A stretch of DNA of 36,328 nt from Acidimicrobiales bacterium (GCA_036378675.1 DASUWA010000035.1:1-36328); one strand, 5' to 3'. Shown: positions 24,889-33,443, counted from the stretch's first letter. The notes: generated from the sequence alone by a model not told the origin. Program-made: numbers and translations.

Positions 24889-26421
24889 GTGCGGATCGCC
24901 GCGATGGACCTCGGGAGCAACTCGTTCCACCTGCTTGTCGCGGACGCACACCCGGACGGGACCTTCGAACCGCTCGCCCGCGACAAGGAGATGCTCCGGT
25001 TGGGCAGCGTGGTCGCCAGAAACGGAGAGGTCGGCGAGGAAGCCGGAGCCGCGGCAGTGGAGACGATCGCCCGCTTCAAGGCGCTGGCCGTCTCGCTCGG
25101 GGCCGACGAAATCGTGGCCTGCGCCACGTCGGCGCTTCGCGAGGCGGGCGACTCGTTGGCGGTGGTGGACCGCATCGAGGAAGAGACCGGCGTAAAAGTG
25201 AAGGTGATCAGCGGCAAGGACGAAGCCCGTTTGGTCTTCGATGCTGTGCGCACGAGCGTAGTGATTGATCCGGGACCCGCGCTCGCCATGGATCTGGGCG
25301 GCGGCAGCCTCGAATTGATGATCGGGGATTCGAGCGGGTTGTCGTGGTCGGCGAGCCTCAAGCTGGGTGTTGCGCGGTTGACTGCCGGGCTGGTCCGAGG
25401 AGACCCTCCAACCAGTTCCGACCGCAGGCGGGTGGCCGACGCGGTGACCAGCCGGATCCATCATCCTCTCCTGCCGTCGATCGCGGATGCCGGAGCCCGC
25501 GTGGCGGTTGGAAGCAGCGGAACTCTGCGGACGCTGATTGCTCTTTGCGCATACAGGCAGGGGGGCTCGCTTCCTTCGTCGGTCAACCAGCTGAAGGTGT
25601 CGCTCGACGACCTCGAGTCGTTGTCGAAAGAATTGCTGTCGATGACTTCGGCGGAACGTGCCGAACTCCCCGGCGTTGAAGCGCGCCGAGCGGATCTTCT
25701 CCCCGCTGGTGTCCTCGTGGCTACGACAGTTATGAAGCTTGCCGGACTCGACACGATGATCGGTTGCGAATGGGCGCTTCGCGAGGGGATGGTTCTCGAC
25801 TCCATCCAGCACCACAGCCGCGCCGACTGGGACCCGGACCCCAGAGCGATACGCCGTGAGTCGGTGAAGAGCCTGGCGCGGCGTTCAGGATTCAACGAAG
25901 TTCACGCCCGCAAGGTCGCGCGCATTGCCGGCGAGTTATTCGACGGCACCGTGGTCCTGCACGGACTTGGCGATCAGGAGAAGGAACTCCTCGAGCTCGC
26001 TGCACTCCTGCATGACATCGGGGAGCACGTGAGCATGGACGGGCACGAGCGTCACACTGCGTACCTGATCGAAAACGGGCGGCTCAGAGGATTCAGCCCC
26101 GACGAAGTCGCCATGCTCGCGTGCATGGGCCGTTTTCATAAGCGTGGAACGCCCAAAGCATCCTTCGAGCCGTATGCGCGCCTCTCCGCCGACCAGAAAC
26201 AGACGATCAACAAGCTTGTCGCGCTCCTGCAAGTCGCGGACGGGCTCGACCGCAGTCACGGGGGGCCGGTCACGGACGTCTCCGTCAAGGCTCGACCGGG
26301 TGTCGTAGAGGTCACCGTGGACGCCGATGACGACATCGACCTGGAGATTTGGGGTCTCCGAAGGAAGCGGGAGCTGTTCGAGCGAGTGTTCGACTGCAAG
26401 CTCGAGGTTGCCGAGCGCTAG
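24889..26421 (+). CDS. ppx: Exopolyphosphatase / guanosine pentaphosphatase, long form with HD-type domain
   Basis: Releases phosphate from polyphosphate ends and may hydrolyse pppGpp. The N-terminal ASKHA-fold domains show the phosphate loops MDLGSNSFHLL and MDLGGGSLELM, with SGKDEARLVF between and VGSSGTLRTL later. From about residue 315 a helical HD-type domain follows (LLHDIGEHVSMDGHERH, then DGLDRSHGG). At 510 residues it resembles the long proteobacterial type. Many actinobacterial Ppx proteins are short, near 320 residues, and lack the C-terminal half. GTG 24889 is supported by the -10 hexamer 6 bases upstream. It stands alone between divergent DUF3817 and a penicillin-binding protein gene with its own promoter. 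Confidence 0.93.
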   Translation: MRIAAMDLGSNSFHLLVADAHPDGTFEPLARDKEMLRLGSVVARNGEVGEEAGAAAVETIARFKALAVSLGADEIVACATSALREAGDSLAVVDRIEEETGVKVKVISGKDEARLVFDAVRTSVVIDPGPALAMDLGGGSLELMIGDSSGLSWSASLKLGVARLTAGLVRGDPPTSSDRRRVADAVTSRIHHPLLPSIADAGARVAVGSSGTLRTLIALCAYRQGGSLPSSVNQLKVSLDDLESLSKELLSMTSAERAELPGVEARRADLLPAGVLVATTVMKLAGLDTMIGCEWALREGMVLDSIQHHSRADWDPDPRAIRRESVKSLARRSGFNEVHARKVARIAGELFDGTVVLHGLGDQEKELLELAALLHDIGEHVSMDGHERHTAYLIENGRLRGFSPDEVAMLACMGRFHKRGTPKASFEPYARLSADQKQTINKLVALLQVADGLDRSHGGPVTDVSVKARPGVVEVTVDADDDIDLEIWGLRRKRELFERVFDCKLEVAER

Positions 26422-26475
26422 GTCCGCGGAGAGCTTCTGCCGCCGCGGGCAAGCTTCGCCGATGGCCTCTCTGGG

Positions 26476-26481
26476 TACGGT
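26476..26481 (+). promoter_or_regulatory. -10 hexamer of the penicillin-binding protein gene
   Basis: TACGGT 9 bases before the GTG at 26491; identical to the hexamer before ppx. No Shine-Dalgarno is seen, so the mRNA is probably leaderless or nearly so. Confidence 0.45.
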
Positions 26482-26490
26482 TGTTCCTAC

Positions 26491-28599
26491 GTGTCCCCCT
26501 TGAGGCGCCTCGTCGCAGTCATAGGTGCTGCTTCCCTCGTGCTGGCCGGGTCTCTCAGCGCGCTGTCGGTCGTGGGAGTCGGCCTGCTTCACTATGCCGC
26601 CAGCGCGACCATCCCTCCGCTTGCGAAGCTGGATAGCACACCCCTCGGGGGATCGACTGTATACGCGGACGACGGAAAGACGGTCCTTGCGGTTCTCACC
26701 GCATCGCAAACCCGCAAACCCGTTCCGCTCAGCCAGGTCGCACCGATAATGGTCGCTGCCGCCCTCGACACCGAGGATCATCGCTTCTTCATCCACGGCG
26801 GATTCGACATCCCGTCGATCGCCCGCGCCCTGGCGGCGGACTCGTCGGGTGGAGCCGGGCTTCAGGGCGGGTCCACGATTGCGCAGCAGCTGGTCAAGCA
26901 GACCTATCTCACCTCTGAGAGAAAGCTCTCCAGGAAGATCAAGGAGGCAGTCCTTGCCGACCGGCTCGAGCGCAAGTACAGCAAGGAACAGATCCTGCAG
27001 GCTTACCTGAACACCATTTACCTCGGAAACGGGGCGTACGGGGTGGAGGCCGCAGCCAACACGTACTTCGGGGAGCACGCCAGCCAGCTCAACGTTCCCC
27101 AAGCCGCGATGCTCGCCGGCCTGATCCAGAACCCGAGTGGTTACGACCCTATCCTTCAGCCGGCACAGTCCCGCCAGAGGCGCGCTCAGGTCCTCGACAG
27201 GATGCGCCACTACGGGGATGTCACCGCAGCCCAAGAAGCGTCGGCGATCGCGTCGCCCCTGCCCACCTCGATTGTCGTCCCACCGGTTCACGCCGATGCG
27301 GTGAGCGACTACTACGTGAGCGAGGTGGTGACCGAGTTGCTCGGCACAAGCAGCCCTCTAGGCGGGACCTATGACCAGCGGTACCAGGCAGTCTTCGAGG
27401 GCGGGCTTCAGATCTTCACCAATCTCGACCCTCCGACACAGGTCGCTGCCGAGACGACAGTCGCCCACGACACACCAGCCAACAACCGGGGGTTTCAAGA
27501 AGGGATGGTCGCCATTGACCCGAGCACCGGAAAGGTGCGAGCCATGGTCGGCGGCCCGAACTTCAATCAGGACCACTTCGATGTCATCACCCAGGGCACC
27601 CGCCAGCCCGGGTCAGGGTTCAAGATCTTCACTCTTCTCGCCGCTCTCGAGAAGGGATACTCCATCTTCGACACTCTCGACGGCCAGTCGCCATGCGCAA
27701 TCAACTTTCCGACGGACCACGACCTGGTGAACAACCCGGCTCACAACGACGAAGGCGACACCGGCGCCGGAGTTCTAACTTTGCAACAGGCGACTGCGTT
27801 CTCGGTCAACTGCGCGTTCATACGGCTGGCCCACGAGGTCGGGCTCGGGAACGTGATTGCTACGGCGCACAGCCTTGGCATCAGCTCGAACCTTCCGCCC
27901 TACCCATCGATTGTCATCGGAAGCGTCGCAGTGCATCCGATCGAAATGGCGGCTGCGTACGCGACCGTCGCCAACGGCGGCGTATACCACCGGCCAACCT
28001 TCATCGACCACATCGTGGATCGCTCGGGAGCCGACGTCTACAACGGAGCCGACGCCGGTCACAGGGTCCTTCCAGAACTGATCGCCCAGGAGGCGACAGT
28101 CGCCTTCCAATCGGTCATCCAGTTCGGGACCGGCACCGCGGCCTCGCTCGCTGACCGGCCCGCCGCCGGAAAGACCGGCACCACCGACAACGCCGTCGAC
28201 GCGTGGTTCAACGGATTCACCCCCCAACTGGAGGCGACGATCTGGATGGGCAGCGCCCACGCGGAGGTCCCCATGAGCGACGTCGGAGGCATCGGCCAGG
28301 TCTACGGAGGCACATTCCCCGCGATCACCTGGCACGACTTCATGTCGGCCGCTCTGGCCGCCCAGCCGCTAGCGCAGTTTGTGCCGCCCGACTACGGGCA
28401 GCTACCGGCACCGCTTTACATAACCTCGCCATCGCTTGTGCAAGACGACGCCCTCGACCACAACGGCACATTCAACAACTACAACCCGGTCCCGCCCAGC
28501 TACGGTGGCAACTACGGAAACAACAACCCCTCGCCAAACGGCGGCGGAGACCAAGCCCAGGCTCCCACCACCGCCCCAACCGGTCACCACCACCACTGA
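26491..28599 (+). CDS. Class A penicillin-binding protein (glycosyltransferase + transpeptidase)
   Basis: Bifunctional peptidoglycan synthase of 702 residues. An N-terminal signal anchor (about 7-33) is followed by the GT51 domain with catalytic Glu95 in EDHRFFIHGG, then GGSTIAQQLVKQ and RKIKEA. The transpeptidase domain has SGFK with nucleophile Ser375, SVN in AFSVNCAF and KTGT from Lys561. All catalytic residues are present. The C-terminal tail of about 40 residues is rich in Asn, Gly, Pro and Gln and ends in four His, lying outside the cell. There is no PASTA domain. GTG 26491 follows a TACGGT hexamer. The next gene starts 12 bases after the stop and is probably co-transcribed. Confidence 0.95.
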   Translation: MSPLRRLVAVIGAASLVLAGSLSALSVVGVGLLHYAASATIPPLAKLDSTPLGGSTVYADDGKTVLAVLTASQTRKPVPLSQVAPIMVAAALDTEDHRFFIHGGFDIPSIARALAADSSGGAGLQGGSTIAQQLVKQTYLTSERKLSRKIKEAVLADRLERKYSKEQILQAYLNTIYLGNGAYGVEAAANTYFGEHASQLNVPQAAMLAGLIQNPSGYDPILQPAQSRQRRAQVLDRMRHYGDVTAAQEASAIASPLPTSIVVPPVHADAVSDYYVSEVVTELLGTSSPLGGTYDQRYQAVFEGGLQIFTNLDPPTQVAAETTVAHDTPANNRGFQEGMVAIDPSTGKVRAMVGGPNFNQDHFDVITQGTRQPGSGFKIFTLLAALEKGYSIFDTLDGQSPCAINFPTDHDLVNNPAHNDEGDTGAGVLTLQQATAFSVNCAFIRLAHEVGLGNVIATAHSLGISSNLPPYPSIVIGSVAVHPIEMAAAYATVANGGVYHRPTFIDHIVDRSGADVYNGADAGHRVLPELIAQEATVAFQSVIQFGTGTAASLADRPAAGKTGTTDNAVDAWFNGFTPQLEATIWMGSAHAEVPMSDVGGIGQVYGGTFPAITWHDFMSAALAAQPLAQFVPPDYGQLPAPLYITSPSLVQDDALDHNGTFNNYNPVPPSYGGNYGNNNPSPNGGGDQAQAPTTAPTGHHHH

Positions 28600-28611
28600 C
28601 TTCCTGGAACC

Positions 28612-29331
28612 ATGAGCAGCGCCGACCTTCAAGCGCTGCTCGACCTCCAGGCTGCCGACACCCGTGTCGACCAGCTGGACCACCGGCGGCGGAACCTCCC
28701 CGAGCGATCAGCCCTCGCAGGCATCGAAACGAGCATTGCGGAGGCCGAAGCCCTGCTATCCGAGGCAGCCGGCAGACGCGACGAAGTTGCCGCCAAGCAA
28801 AACGAGTTCGAGGTCGAGCTGGAGTCGACCGAGACGCGAGCCGACTCGGTCAACCGCAGGCTGTACAGCGGCGAGGTCTCTGCATCTCGGGAGCTGCAGG
28901 CGATGGCCGCCGACGTCGACTCATTGAAGGAGCGCGCTTCGCAGCTCGAGGACTCGATCCTGGAGGTTCTCGAGGAACTCGAACCGCTGGATCGGCAGGT
29001 CGTCGAAATCCAGGCGAGACTTTCCACGCTTCAAGCGGAACGACAGGGAGCGGTAGGCGCCCTCTCTGCGGCCGAATCGGTCGTCGACTCCGAGCTGGAC
29101 GCCGTGGCGGCCGAGCGCGAGCAGGTTGTTGCCCGGGTGCCGGACCAGCTACTTCGGGTGTACGACCAGCTGAGGGCCCGCCTGGGCGGTGTGGCCGTCG
29201 CCCGGCTGGCCGGGAACCGCTGCGACGGGTGCCATCTCACCCTTCCTGCCACGGAGCTGGACAGGATCCGGCACCTCCCACCCGGGGAGATGGTGACCTG
29301 CGACCAGTGCGGTCGCATACTGGTTCCGTAA
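28612..29331 (+). CDS. Coiled-coil zinc-ribbon protein (CT398 / DUF164 family)
   Basis: A 239-residue protein. Residues ~10-170 form a long charged coiled coil rich in Glu, Ala, Leu and Arg. The C-terminal zinc ribbon has two CxxC pairs, CDGC and CDQC, about 22 residues apart. This architecture matches the CT398-like family, widespread in actinobacteria (a mycobacterial relative is Rv2229c). Roles are poorly known; links to secretion or RNA have been suggested for relatives, and I do not choose between them. ATG 28612 lies 12 bases after the penicillin-binding protein stop. No strong Shine-Dalgarno; it is probably translated from the same mRNA. Confidence 0.9.
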   Translation: MSSADLQALLDLQAADTRVDQLDHRRRNLPERSALAGIETSIAEAEALLSEAAGRRDEVAAKQNEFEVELESTETRADSVNRRLYSGEVSASRELQAMAADVDSLKERASQLEDSILEVLEELEPLDRQVVEIQARLSTLQAERQGAVGALSAAESVVDSELDAVAAEREQVVARVPDQLLRVYDQLRARLGGVAVARLAGNRCDGCHLTLPATELDRIRHLPPGEMVTCDQCGRILVP

Positions 29332-29361
29332 ACCCCGCGCCCTAGACGCCGGCATGGCGTA

Positions 29362-29386
29362 GACTTCTTAGCGACGCTAAGGAGTC
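29362..29386. promoter_or_regulatory. Imperfect 25-bp palindrome overlapping the MFS ribosome binding site
   Basis: Arm GACTTCTTAGCG (29362-29373), central A, arm CGCTAAGGAGTC (29375-29386), with one mismatch that becomes a G-U pair in RNA. The right arm contains the only Shine-Dalgarno (AAGGAG, 29379-29384). As DNA it looks like a TetR-type operator; as RNA it folds into an 11-bp hairpin with a 3-base loop that would hide the ribosome binding site. Either reading implies control of the exporter downstream. Confidence 0.7.
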
Positions 29387-29391
29387 TGCGC

Positions 29392-30675
29392 ATTTCCCGA
29401 ACCTTCTCGTCTCTGAGTGCCCGCAACTACAGGTACTACTTCGCGGGGCAGAGCGTCTCGCTTGTCGGCACTTGGATGCAGAGCGTCACCCAGTCCTGGA
29501 TCGTGTACACCCGGACCCACTCGGGCTTCCAGGTGGGCCTGGTCATCGCGCTCCAGACTCTCCCGATACTTGTCCTCGGCCCGCTCGGCGGGACTGTGGC
29601 CGACCGGTTCGGCAAGTACCGCATTCTCTTCTTCACCCAGGGTCTGGCCGGGTTGCAGGCATTCGCGCTCGCAGGGCTCGAGTTGTCAGGGCATCTCCAA
29701 CTTTGGGAGCTCTACGCCATCGCGGTGTCGCTCGGACTGATCAACACCGTGGATAATCCGACGCGGCAAACGTTCATCGTGGAGATGGTCGGGCGAGACC
29801 AGCTCGCCAACGCCGTGACGCTCAACTCGGTGATGGTCAACGCCGCCAGGGCCGTCGGGCCGGGGGTAGCGGGCGTGATGATCGCGACGGTGGGCAGCGG
29901 GTGGTGTTTCCTAGTGAACGGCGTGTCGTTCGGATTCGTGCTTATCGCGCTCGCGCTGATGAATCAGGACGATCTGTCTCCCGCGCCGAGAACCGCACAG
30001 ATGCGGGGTCAGCTCATCGAGGGATTCCGCTACGTGGGCCGCACCCCGGTGGTGCGGAACGCGCTGATCATGATGGCGTTGATCGGTTGCCTCACCTACG
30101 AGTTTCAGACGTCGCTGCCGCTCATGGCGGGGGGCACCTTCCACGGGGATTCCAAGACGTTCGGGTACCTGACGTCGTGCATGGGCGCCGGCGCGGTCGT
30201 CGGAGGTCTCGTCGTGGCCGGGCGCCGCCGGCAGGGACCACGGTTCCTCGTCATAACCGCAGCGGTGTTCGGAGCGTTCGTCCTGCTCGCTGCACTGGCC
30301 ACTTCTCTCCTCTTCGAGGAGCTGGCGCTACTTCTGGTCGGGGCGTGCTCGGTCACGTTCCTGGCGTTGGGCAACACGACCCTGCAACTCGAGTCGGAAC
30401 CGTCGATGAGGGGCAGGGTGATGTCGCTCTGGTCGGTTGCTTTCCTGGGCTCGACACCCGTCGGCGGCCCGATCGTTGGTTTCGTGGGCGGAACCCTCGG
30501 TGCCCGCTACGCCTTGGGGCTCGGCGCGGCGGCCGCGTTCGCAGCAGCCGCGTACGGCTGGATGAACCTGGGGGACCGGAGAATTTCCGACACGGAGTCG
30601 GACGAGCAATTGGAAGAAGAACCTGTGGCGGACACCGCCACCGAGGTCACGGCGGTCGCGGCCGGCGCCGAGTAG
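29392..30675 (+). CDS. MFS exporter, EntS-like, probable ATT start
   Basis: Major facilitator superfamily transporter of 427 residues if started at 29392. The frame is open upstream of the first ATG (29476) and encodes TFSSLSARNYRYYFAGQSVSLVGTWMQS, shown here only as the region 29401-29481; it is the family N-terminus and first helix. Starting at 29476 would remove it. No ATG, GTG or TTG fits upstream, but ATT at 29392 lies 7 bases after AAGGAG and yields the family-like start (M)SRTFSSL. The protein shows the loop-2 motif GGTVADRFGKYR and about 12 helices, then an acidic tail. Relatives export siderophores or drugs; substrate unknown. A palindrome overlaps the ribosome binding site, so expression is probably repressed until induced. 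Confidence 0.88.
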   Translation: MSRTFSSLSARNYRYYFAGQSVSLVGTWMQSVTQSWIVYTRTHSGFQVGLVIALQTLPILVLGPLGGTVADRFGKYRILFFTQGLAGLQAFALAGLELSGHLQLWELYAIAVSLGLINTVDNPTRQTFIVEMVGRDQLANAVTLNSVMVNAARAVGPGVAGVMIATVGSGWCFLVNGVSFGFVLIALALMNQDDLSPAPRTAQMRGQLIEGFRYVGRTPVVRNALIMMALIGCLTYEFQTSLPLMAGGTFHGDSKTFGYLTSCMGAGAVVGGLVVAGRRRQGPRFLVITAAVFGAFVLLAALATSLLFEELALLLVGACSVTFLALGNTTLQLESEPSMRGRVMSLWSVAFLGSTPVGGPIVGFVGGTLGARYALGLGAAAAFAAAAYGWMNLGDRRISDTESDEQLEEEPVADTATEVTAVAAGAE

Positions 30676-30678
30676 CGT
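30673..30678 (+). promoter_or_regulatory. Weak -10 hexamer before the histidine phosphatase gene
   Basis: TAGCGT, whose first three bases are the stop codon of the MFS gene, 7 bases before the ATG at 30686. It fits the leaderless pattern of the window but could be chance; read-through from the MFS gene is equally likely. Confidence 0.25.
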
Positions 30679-30685
30679 CGCCAAA

Positions 30686-31279
30686 ATGCTTTACCTGGTT
30701 CGCCACGGGCGCACGGCCCAAAACGCCGGCAGGCGGCTGCTGGGCCGTCTGGATGTCCCTCTGGACGAACTCGGGTTCCGGCAGGCCCGGGCTCTGGGCG
30801 AGGTGCCGTTCTTGCGGAACGCCGCCAGGGTGGTAACCAGCCCTCTGGGACGAGCGCGCGACACCGCGGAGCTTCTGGGACCGCCGGTGAGCGTCGACGA
30901 GCGATGGATCGAGATCGACTACGGGGTGTTCGACGGGATGAGACTCGAGGAGGCTCCCGAGCTTTGGAAGCAATGGAGCCTTGACCTCTCGTACGTGCCA
31001 GACGGAGGCGAGTCGATCGCTGTGATGGCGGCCCGCGTTCGCAAGGCTTGCGATGAGCTTTGGGAGGAAGCGGCGTTGGAGGACGTCGTCGTGGTGAGCC
31101 ACGTCTCGCCGATCAAAGCGGCGGTCGCCTGGGCGATCGCCGCCGGCGACGAGATCGCCTGGAGGACGTTCGTCGACGTCGCCTCGGTTTCGGTCATCGG
31201 TCCCGGTCGAACGGCCGGTGGCGTCCCGCTGCCGTCTCTTCGCAGCTTCAACGAGACCCATTTCCGGCCCTCGGCTTAG
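30686..31279 (+). CDS. Histidine phosphatase family protein (phosphoglycerate mutase-like)
   Basis: A 197-residue member of the histidine phosphatase superfamily. The phospho-acceptor motif LVRHGRT has His7, the second Arg lies in TSPLGRARDTAE, the acid/base Glu in EIDYGVFDGM, and the second His in VVSHVSPIK. All catalytic residues are present. Small actinobacterial members include glucosyl-3-phosphoglycerate phosphatase, alpha-ribazole phosphatase and general acid phosphatases; the substrate cannot be told here. ATG 30686 starts 10 bases after the MFS stop. No clear Shine-Dalgarno is present. Confidence 0.9.
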   Translation: MLYLVRHGRTAQNAGRRLLGRLDVPLDELGFRQARALGEVPFLRNAARVVTSPLGRARDTAELLGPPVSVDERWIEIDYGVFDGMRLEEAPELWKQWSLDLSYVPDGGESIAVMAARVRKACDELWEEAALEDVVVVSHVSPIKAAVAWAIAAGDEIAWRTFVDVASVSVIGPGRTAGGVPLPSLRSFNETHFRPSA

Positions 31280-31314
31280 GGGGTAGCCGGTCCTCCCGGG
31301 AGCCGCCCAACCGC

Positions 31315-31320
31315 TATGGT
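31315..31320 (+). promoter_or_regulatory. -10 hexamer of the ferredoxin gene
   Basis: TATGGT 35 bases upstream of the ATG at 31356. It would give a leader of about 28 bases that contains the Shine-Dalgarno GGAGG at 31345-31349. Confidence 0.4.
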
Positions 31321-31344
31321 GCTTCCGAAAACGTTGTTTCTTGC

Positions 31345-31349
31345 GGAGG
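31345..31349 (+). promoter_or_regulatory. Ribosome binding site of the ferredoxin gene
   Basis: GGAGG 6 bases before the ATG at 31356, ideal spacing. It fixes the start of this very small gene. Confidence 0.75.
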
Positions 31350-31355
31350 TAACCG

Positions 31356-31547
31356 ATGCGCGTGGTAGTCGACTACGACTTGTGCGAGAGCAATGCCTTG
31401 TGCATGGCGGCCGCACCCGAGGTGTTCGAGGTGCGAGACGACGATTACCTCTACCTTCTCCAGGAGAACCCGCCTGAGGAGCTGCGGGCGAAGGTCGAAG
31501 AGGCCGTACAACGGTGCCCCAAGCAGGCCCTGAAGATAGAGGACTAG
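31356..31547 (+). CDS. Small [3Fe-4S]-type ferredoxin
   Basis: A 63-residue ferredoxin. Cys10 and Cys16 form CESNALC, that is C-x5-C with Asn in the place of the middle Cys of a 4Fe-4S motif; a third Cys near residue 51 is in RCPKQAL. Three cluster ligands indicate a [3Fe-4S] cluster, as in ferredoxins that feed cytochrome P450 or Rieske oxygenases in actinobacteria. No P450 or ferredoxin reductase gene is in the window, so the partner is unknown. It has a clean promoter and ribosome binding site and its stop overlaps the stop of the convergent peptidase gene by 4 bases. Confidence 0.93.
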   Translation: MRVVVDYDLCESNALCMAAAPEVFEVRDDDYLYLLQENPPEELRAKVEEAVQRCPKQALKIED

Positions 31548-33430
31548 AGAGCCAGCACGCGAAGGTAAAAGTCGAGTTCGGCCCTGGCCACGGCGACGAC
31601 CGTCTCCGCCTTGCGGAATCCGTGCTGTTCGCCTTCGAACTCGAAGTATTCGGCCTGAACGCCGCGCTCCGTTAGCGCCTCGTACATCAATCTGGATTGC
31701 TCGGGCGGGACGACCTTGTCCTCCGAACCTTGGAAGAGGATCAACGGGCTTGCGATCTCGTCGACGTGGTACAGCGGCGAGCGTTTCTTGTACTCGTCAG
31801 CGTCCTCCGGCCAGGGCCCGACAAGCGAATCGAGGTAATGGGACTCGAACTTGTGGGTGTCCTTCGCGAGCAGCTCCAGGTCGGCCACTCCATAGAGGCT
31901 TGCCCCGGCGGCGAAAGCGTTCGTGAAGGCGAGGGCTGCCAGAACCGTGAAGCCGCCTGCACTGCCGCCTCGGATCACGGCACGCGTTCCGTCGACGAGG
32001 CCTTCGCGATGAAGCCAGTCGATCGCCGCCGCGCAGTCCTCGATGTCGGCGATTCCCCAACGGCCCTGCAGTAAATCGCGGTACGCCCTGCCGAATCCGG
32101 AGCTCCCCCGGTAGTTGATATCCGCCACCGCGAACCCGCGGCTGGTCCAGTACTGGACGCCCCGGTCGAACGCCGGAACCGCTTGACCGGTGGGGCCTCC
32201 GTGAATGAACACGACGACAGGAGGCGCGTCCTCCTCCGGGCCGACGAAGTCCGCGCTTGCCGGCGGGTAGAACAGCAGGTGGGCCGTGTCGCCGCCGCCG
32301 GTTGAGTAGTCGACCGGTTGAGGAACGGAGACGCCGGGCGGCTCGAGGAAAGGTTCCTGGCTCCGGCGCAGGACCCCAGCGACCGAGCCGGTCGTGTCGA
32401 GTCTTACGACCGCAGCCGCCTCCGTCGGCGAGGCAGCAATCGCGATGACGGACCGGCCCGCCGCAACCACCGATGAGTAGTAGGAAAAAGACGGCGAAAG
32501 TGGCTCCGCTCGTCCCTCCGCCACGACACCGAGGTGTTCCACCCCCTTCGATCCCCATGCGGCGACGAGTGGTCCGTCTTCAACGAACGTGTAGGTGGAC
32601 GCGCCGAAAGTCCAGTCGGGTCGCCCGAATTCGGCCGGCACGGGGCAGAGTGCGGTTCCGTCCTCGTCGTACAGATTCCACCAGCCGGTCCGGTCGGACA
32701 CGTAGTGAAGCACCCCCGCCGGTGACCATCTCGGCTGGGTTACCGACTCGTTCGGACCGCCGGCGAGGGGTGCTGGCGTGCCAACCTCAGTGTCGCCGCC
32801 GATCCCGGCTGTCCAAAGGACGGTCGACTCCCACGGCATATCGGGAAGGTCCCACGTGAGCCAAGCGAGCCGGGTTCCGTCGGGTGAAATGCGAGGCGCT
32901 GCGTAGAAGTCATGCCCGGCCGCCAGGACGCGCGGTTCTTGGCCGGCGCGCGGGTTCGAGGGGACCGCAACCAGGTCGTTGACCACCTCGCCGCCCGGAA
33001 GGTGCCGCTCTCGCACGCATACCACCGAGCCTCCGTCCGCGGTGAACACCGGATCCGCGTAGCGGTGCGACGCGGGTTCGGGTGGCTCGGGCGTTAGCGG
33101 CACCGGCGCGGACGAATTCTGTTTCAACCAGAGTCGTTGGTCGTTCCAGTTGGAGAACACGAGCCTGTCACCGTGGAGCGCATAGCAGCGCCCGCCGTAT
33201 TCGTGCACGCGTGTTCGTGCGTTGAATCCTTCGGGGATCGCGTCCGTGACGTGTCCTTGGGGCGTCGCACGCACGATCACCTCTCGCCCGCCTTCGGCGG
33301 GGCGCGATTCGACCCAGTAGACGCTGTCGTCGTGAACCTGCAGCTGGCTGAGCCGCACCACGGCTTCTACGAGCCGCTCTGGTGTTACCGGCGATGCCCA
33401 GGTTCCATAGGGGGCGACCCTCTGTGTCAC
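31544..33430 (-). CDS. S9 family peptidase (prolyl oligopeptidase / acylaminoacyl peptidase type)
   Basis: A 628-residue serine peptidase. The N-terminal two thirds form a beta-propeller of repeats; the C-terminal alpha/beta-hydrolase domain carries HGGPTGQ (oxyanion region), the nucleophile in GGSAGGF, the Asp in SEDKVVPPEQS and the His in EGEQHGFR. No signal peptide is seen, so it is probably cytoplasmic and cuts short peptides. GTG 33430 is preceded by TAAGAT at 7 bases, a good -10, so the gene is probably transcribed alone and leaderless even though the acyl-CoA dehydrogenase lies just upstream in the same direction. Confidence 0.93.
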   Translation of the reverse strand: MTQRVAPYGTWASPVTPERLVEAVVRLSQLQVHDDSVYWVESRPAEGGREVIVRATPQGHVTDAIPEGFNARTRVHEYGGRCYALHGDRLVFSNWNDQRLWLKQNSSAPVPLTPEPPEPASHRYADPVFTADGGSVVCVRERHLPGGEVVNDLVAVPSNPRAGQEPRVLAAGHDFYAAPRISPDGTRLAWLTWDLPDMPWESTVLWTAGIGGDTEVGTPAPLAGGPNESVTQPRWSPAGVLHYVSDRTGWWNLYDEDGTALCPVPAEFGRPDWTFGASTYTFVEDGPLVAAWGSKGVEHLGVVAEGRAEPLSPSFSYYSSVVAAGRSVIAIAASPTEAAAVVRLDTTGSVAGVLRRSQEPFLEPPGVSVPQPVDYSTGGGDTAHLLFYPPASADFVGPEEDAPPVVVFIHGGPTGQAVPAFDRGVQYWTSRGFAVADINYRGSSGFGRAYRDLLQGRWGIADIEDCAAAIDWLHREGLVDGTRAVIRGGSAGGFTVLAALAFTNAFAAGASLYGVADLELLAKDTHKFESHYLDSLVGPWPEDADEYKKRSPLYHVDEIASPLILFQGSEDKVVPPEQSRLMYEALTERGVQAEYFEFEGEQHGFRKAETVVAVARAELDFYLRVLAL

Positions 33431-33437
33431 CCGAGCG

Positions 33438-33443
33438 ATCTTA
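33438..33443 (-). promoter_or_regulatory. -10 hexamer of the S9 peptidase gene
   Basis: TAAGAT on the minus strand, 7 bases before the GTG at 33430 and inside the 18-base gap after the upstream gene. It is the best match to a consensus -10 among the leaderless candidates in the window. Confidence 0.5.

Noticed and set aside
25936-27291. 451-codon minus-strand frame across ppx and the penicillin-binding protein gene
   Set aside because: It spans two well-supported plus-strand genes and their promoter; length comes from GC-rich codon structure.
28203-29345. 380-codon plus-strand frame overlapping the penicillin-binding and zinc-ribbon genes
   Set aside because: Arg/Pro/Gly-rich shadow frame covering two real genes.
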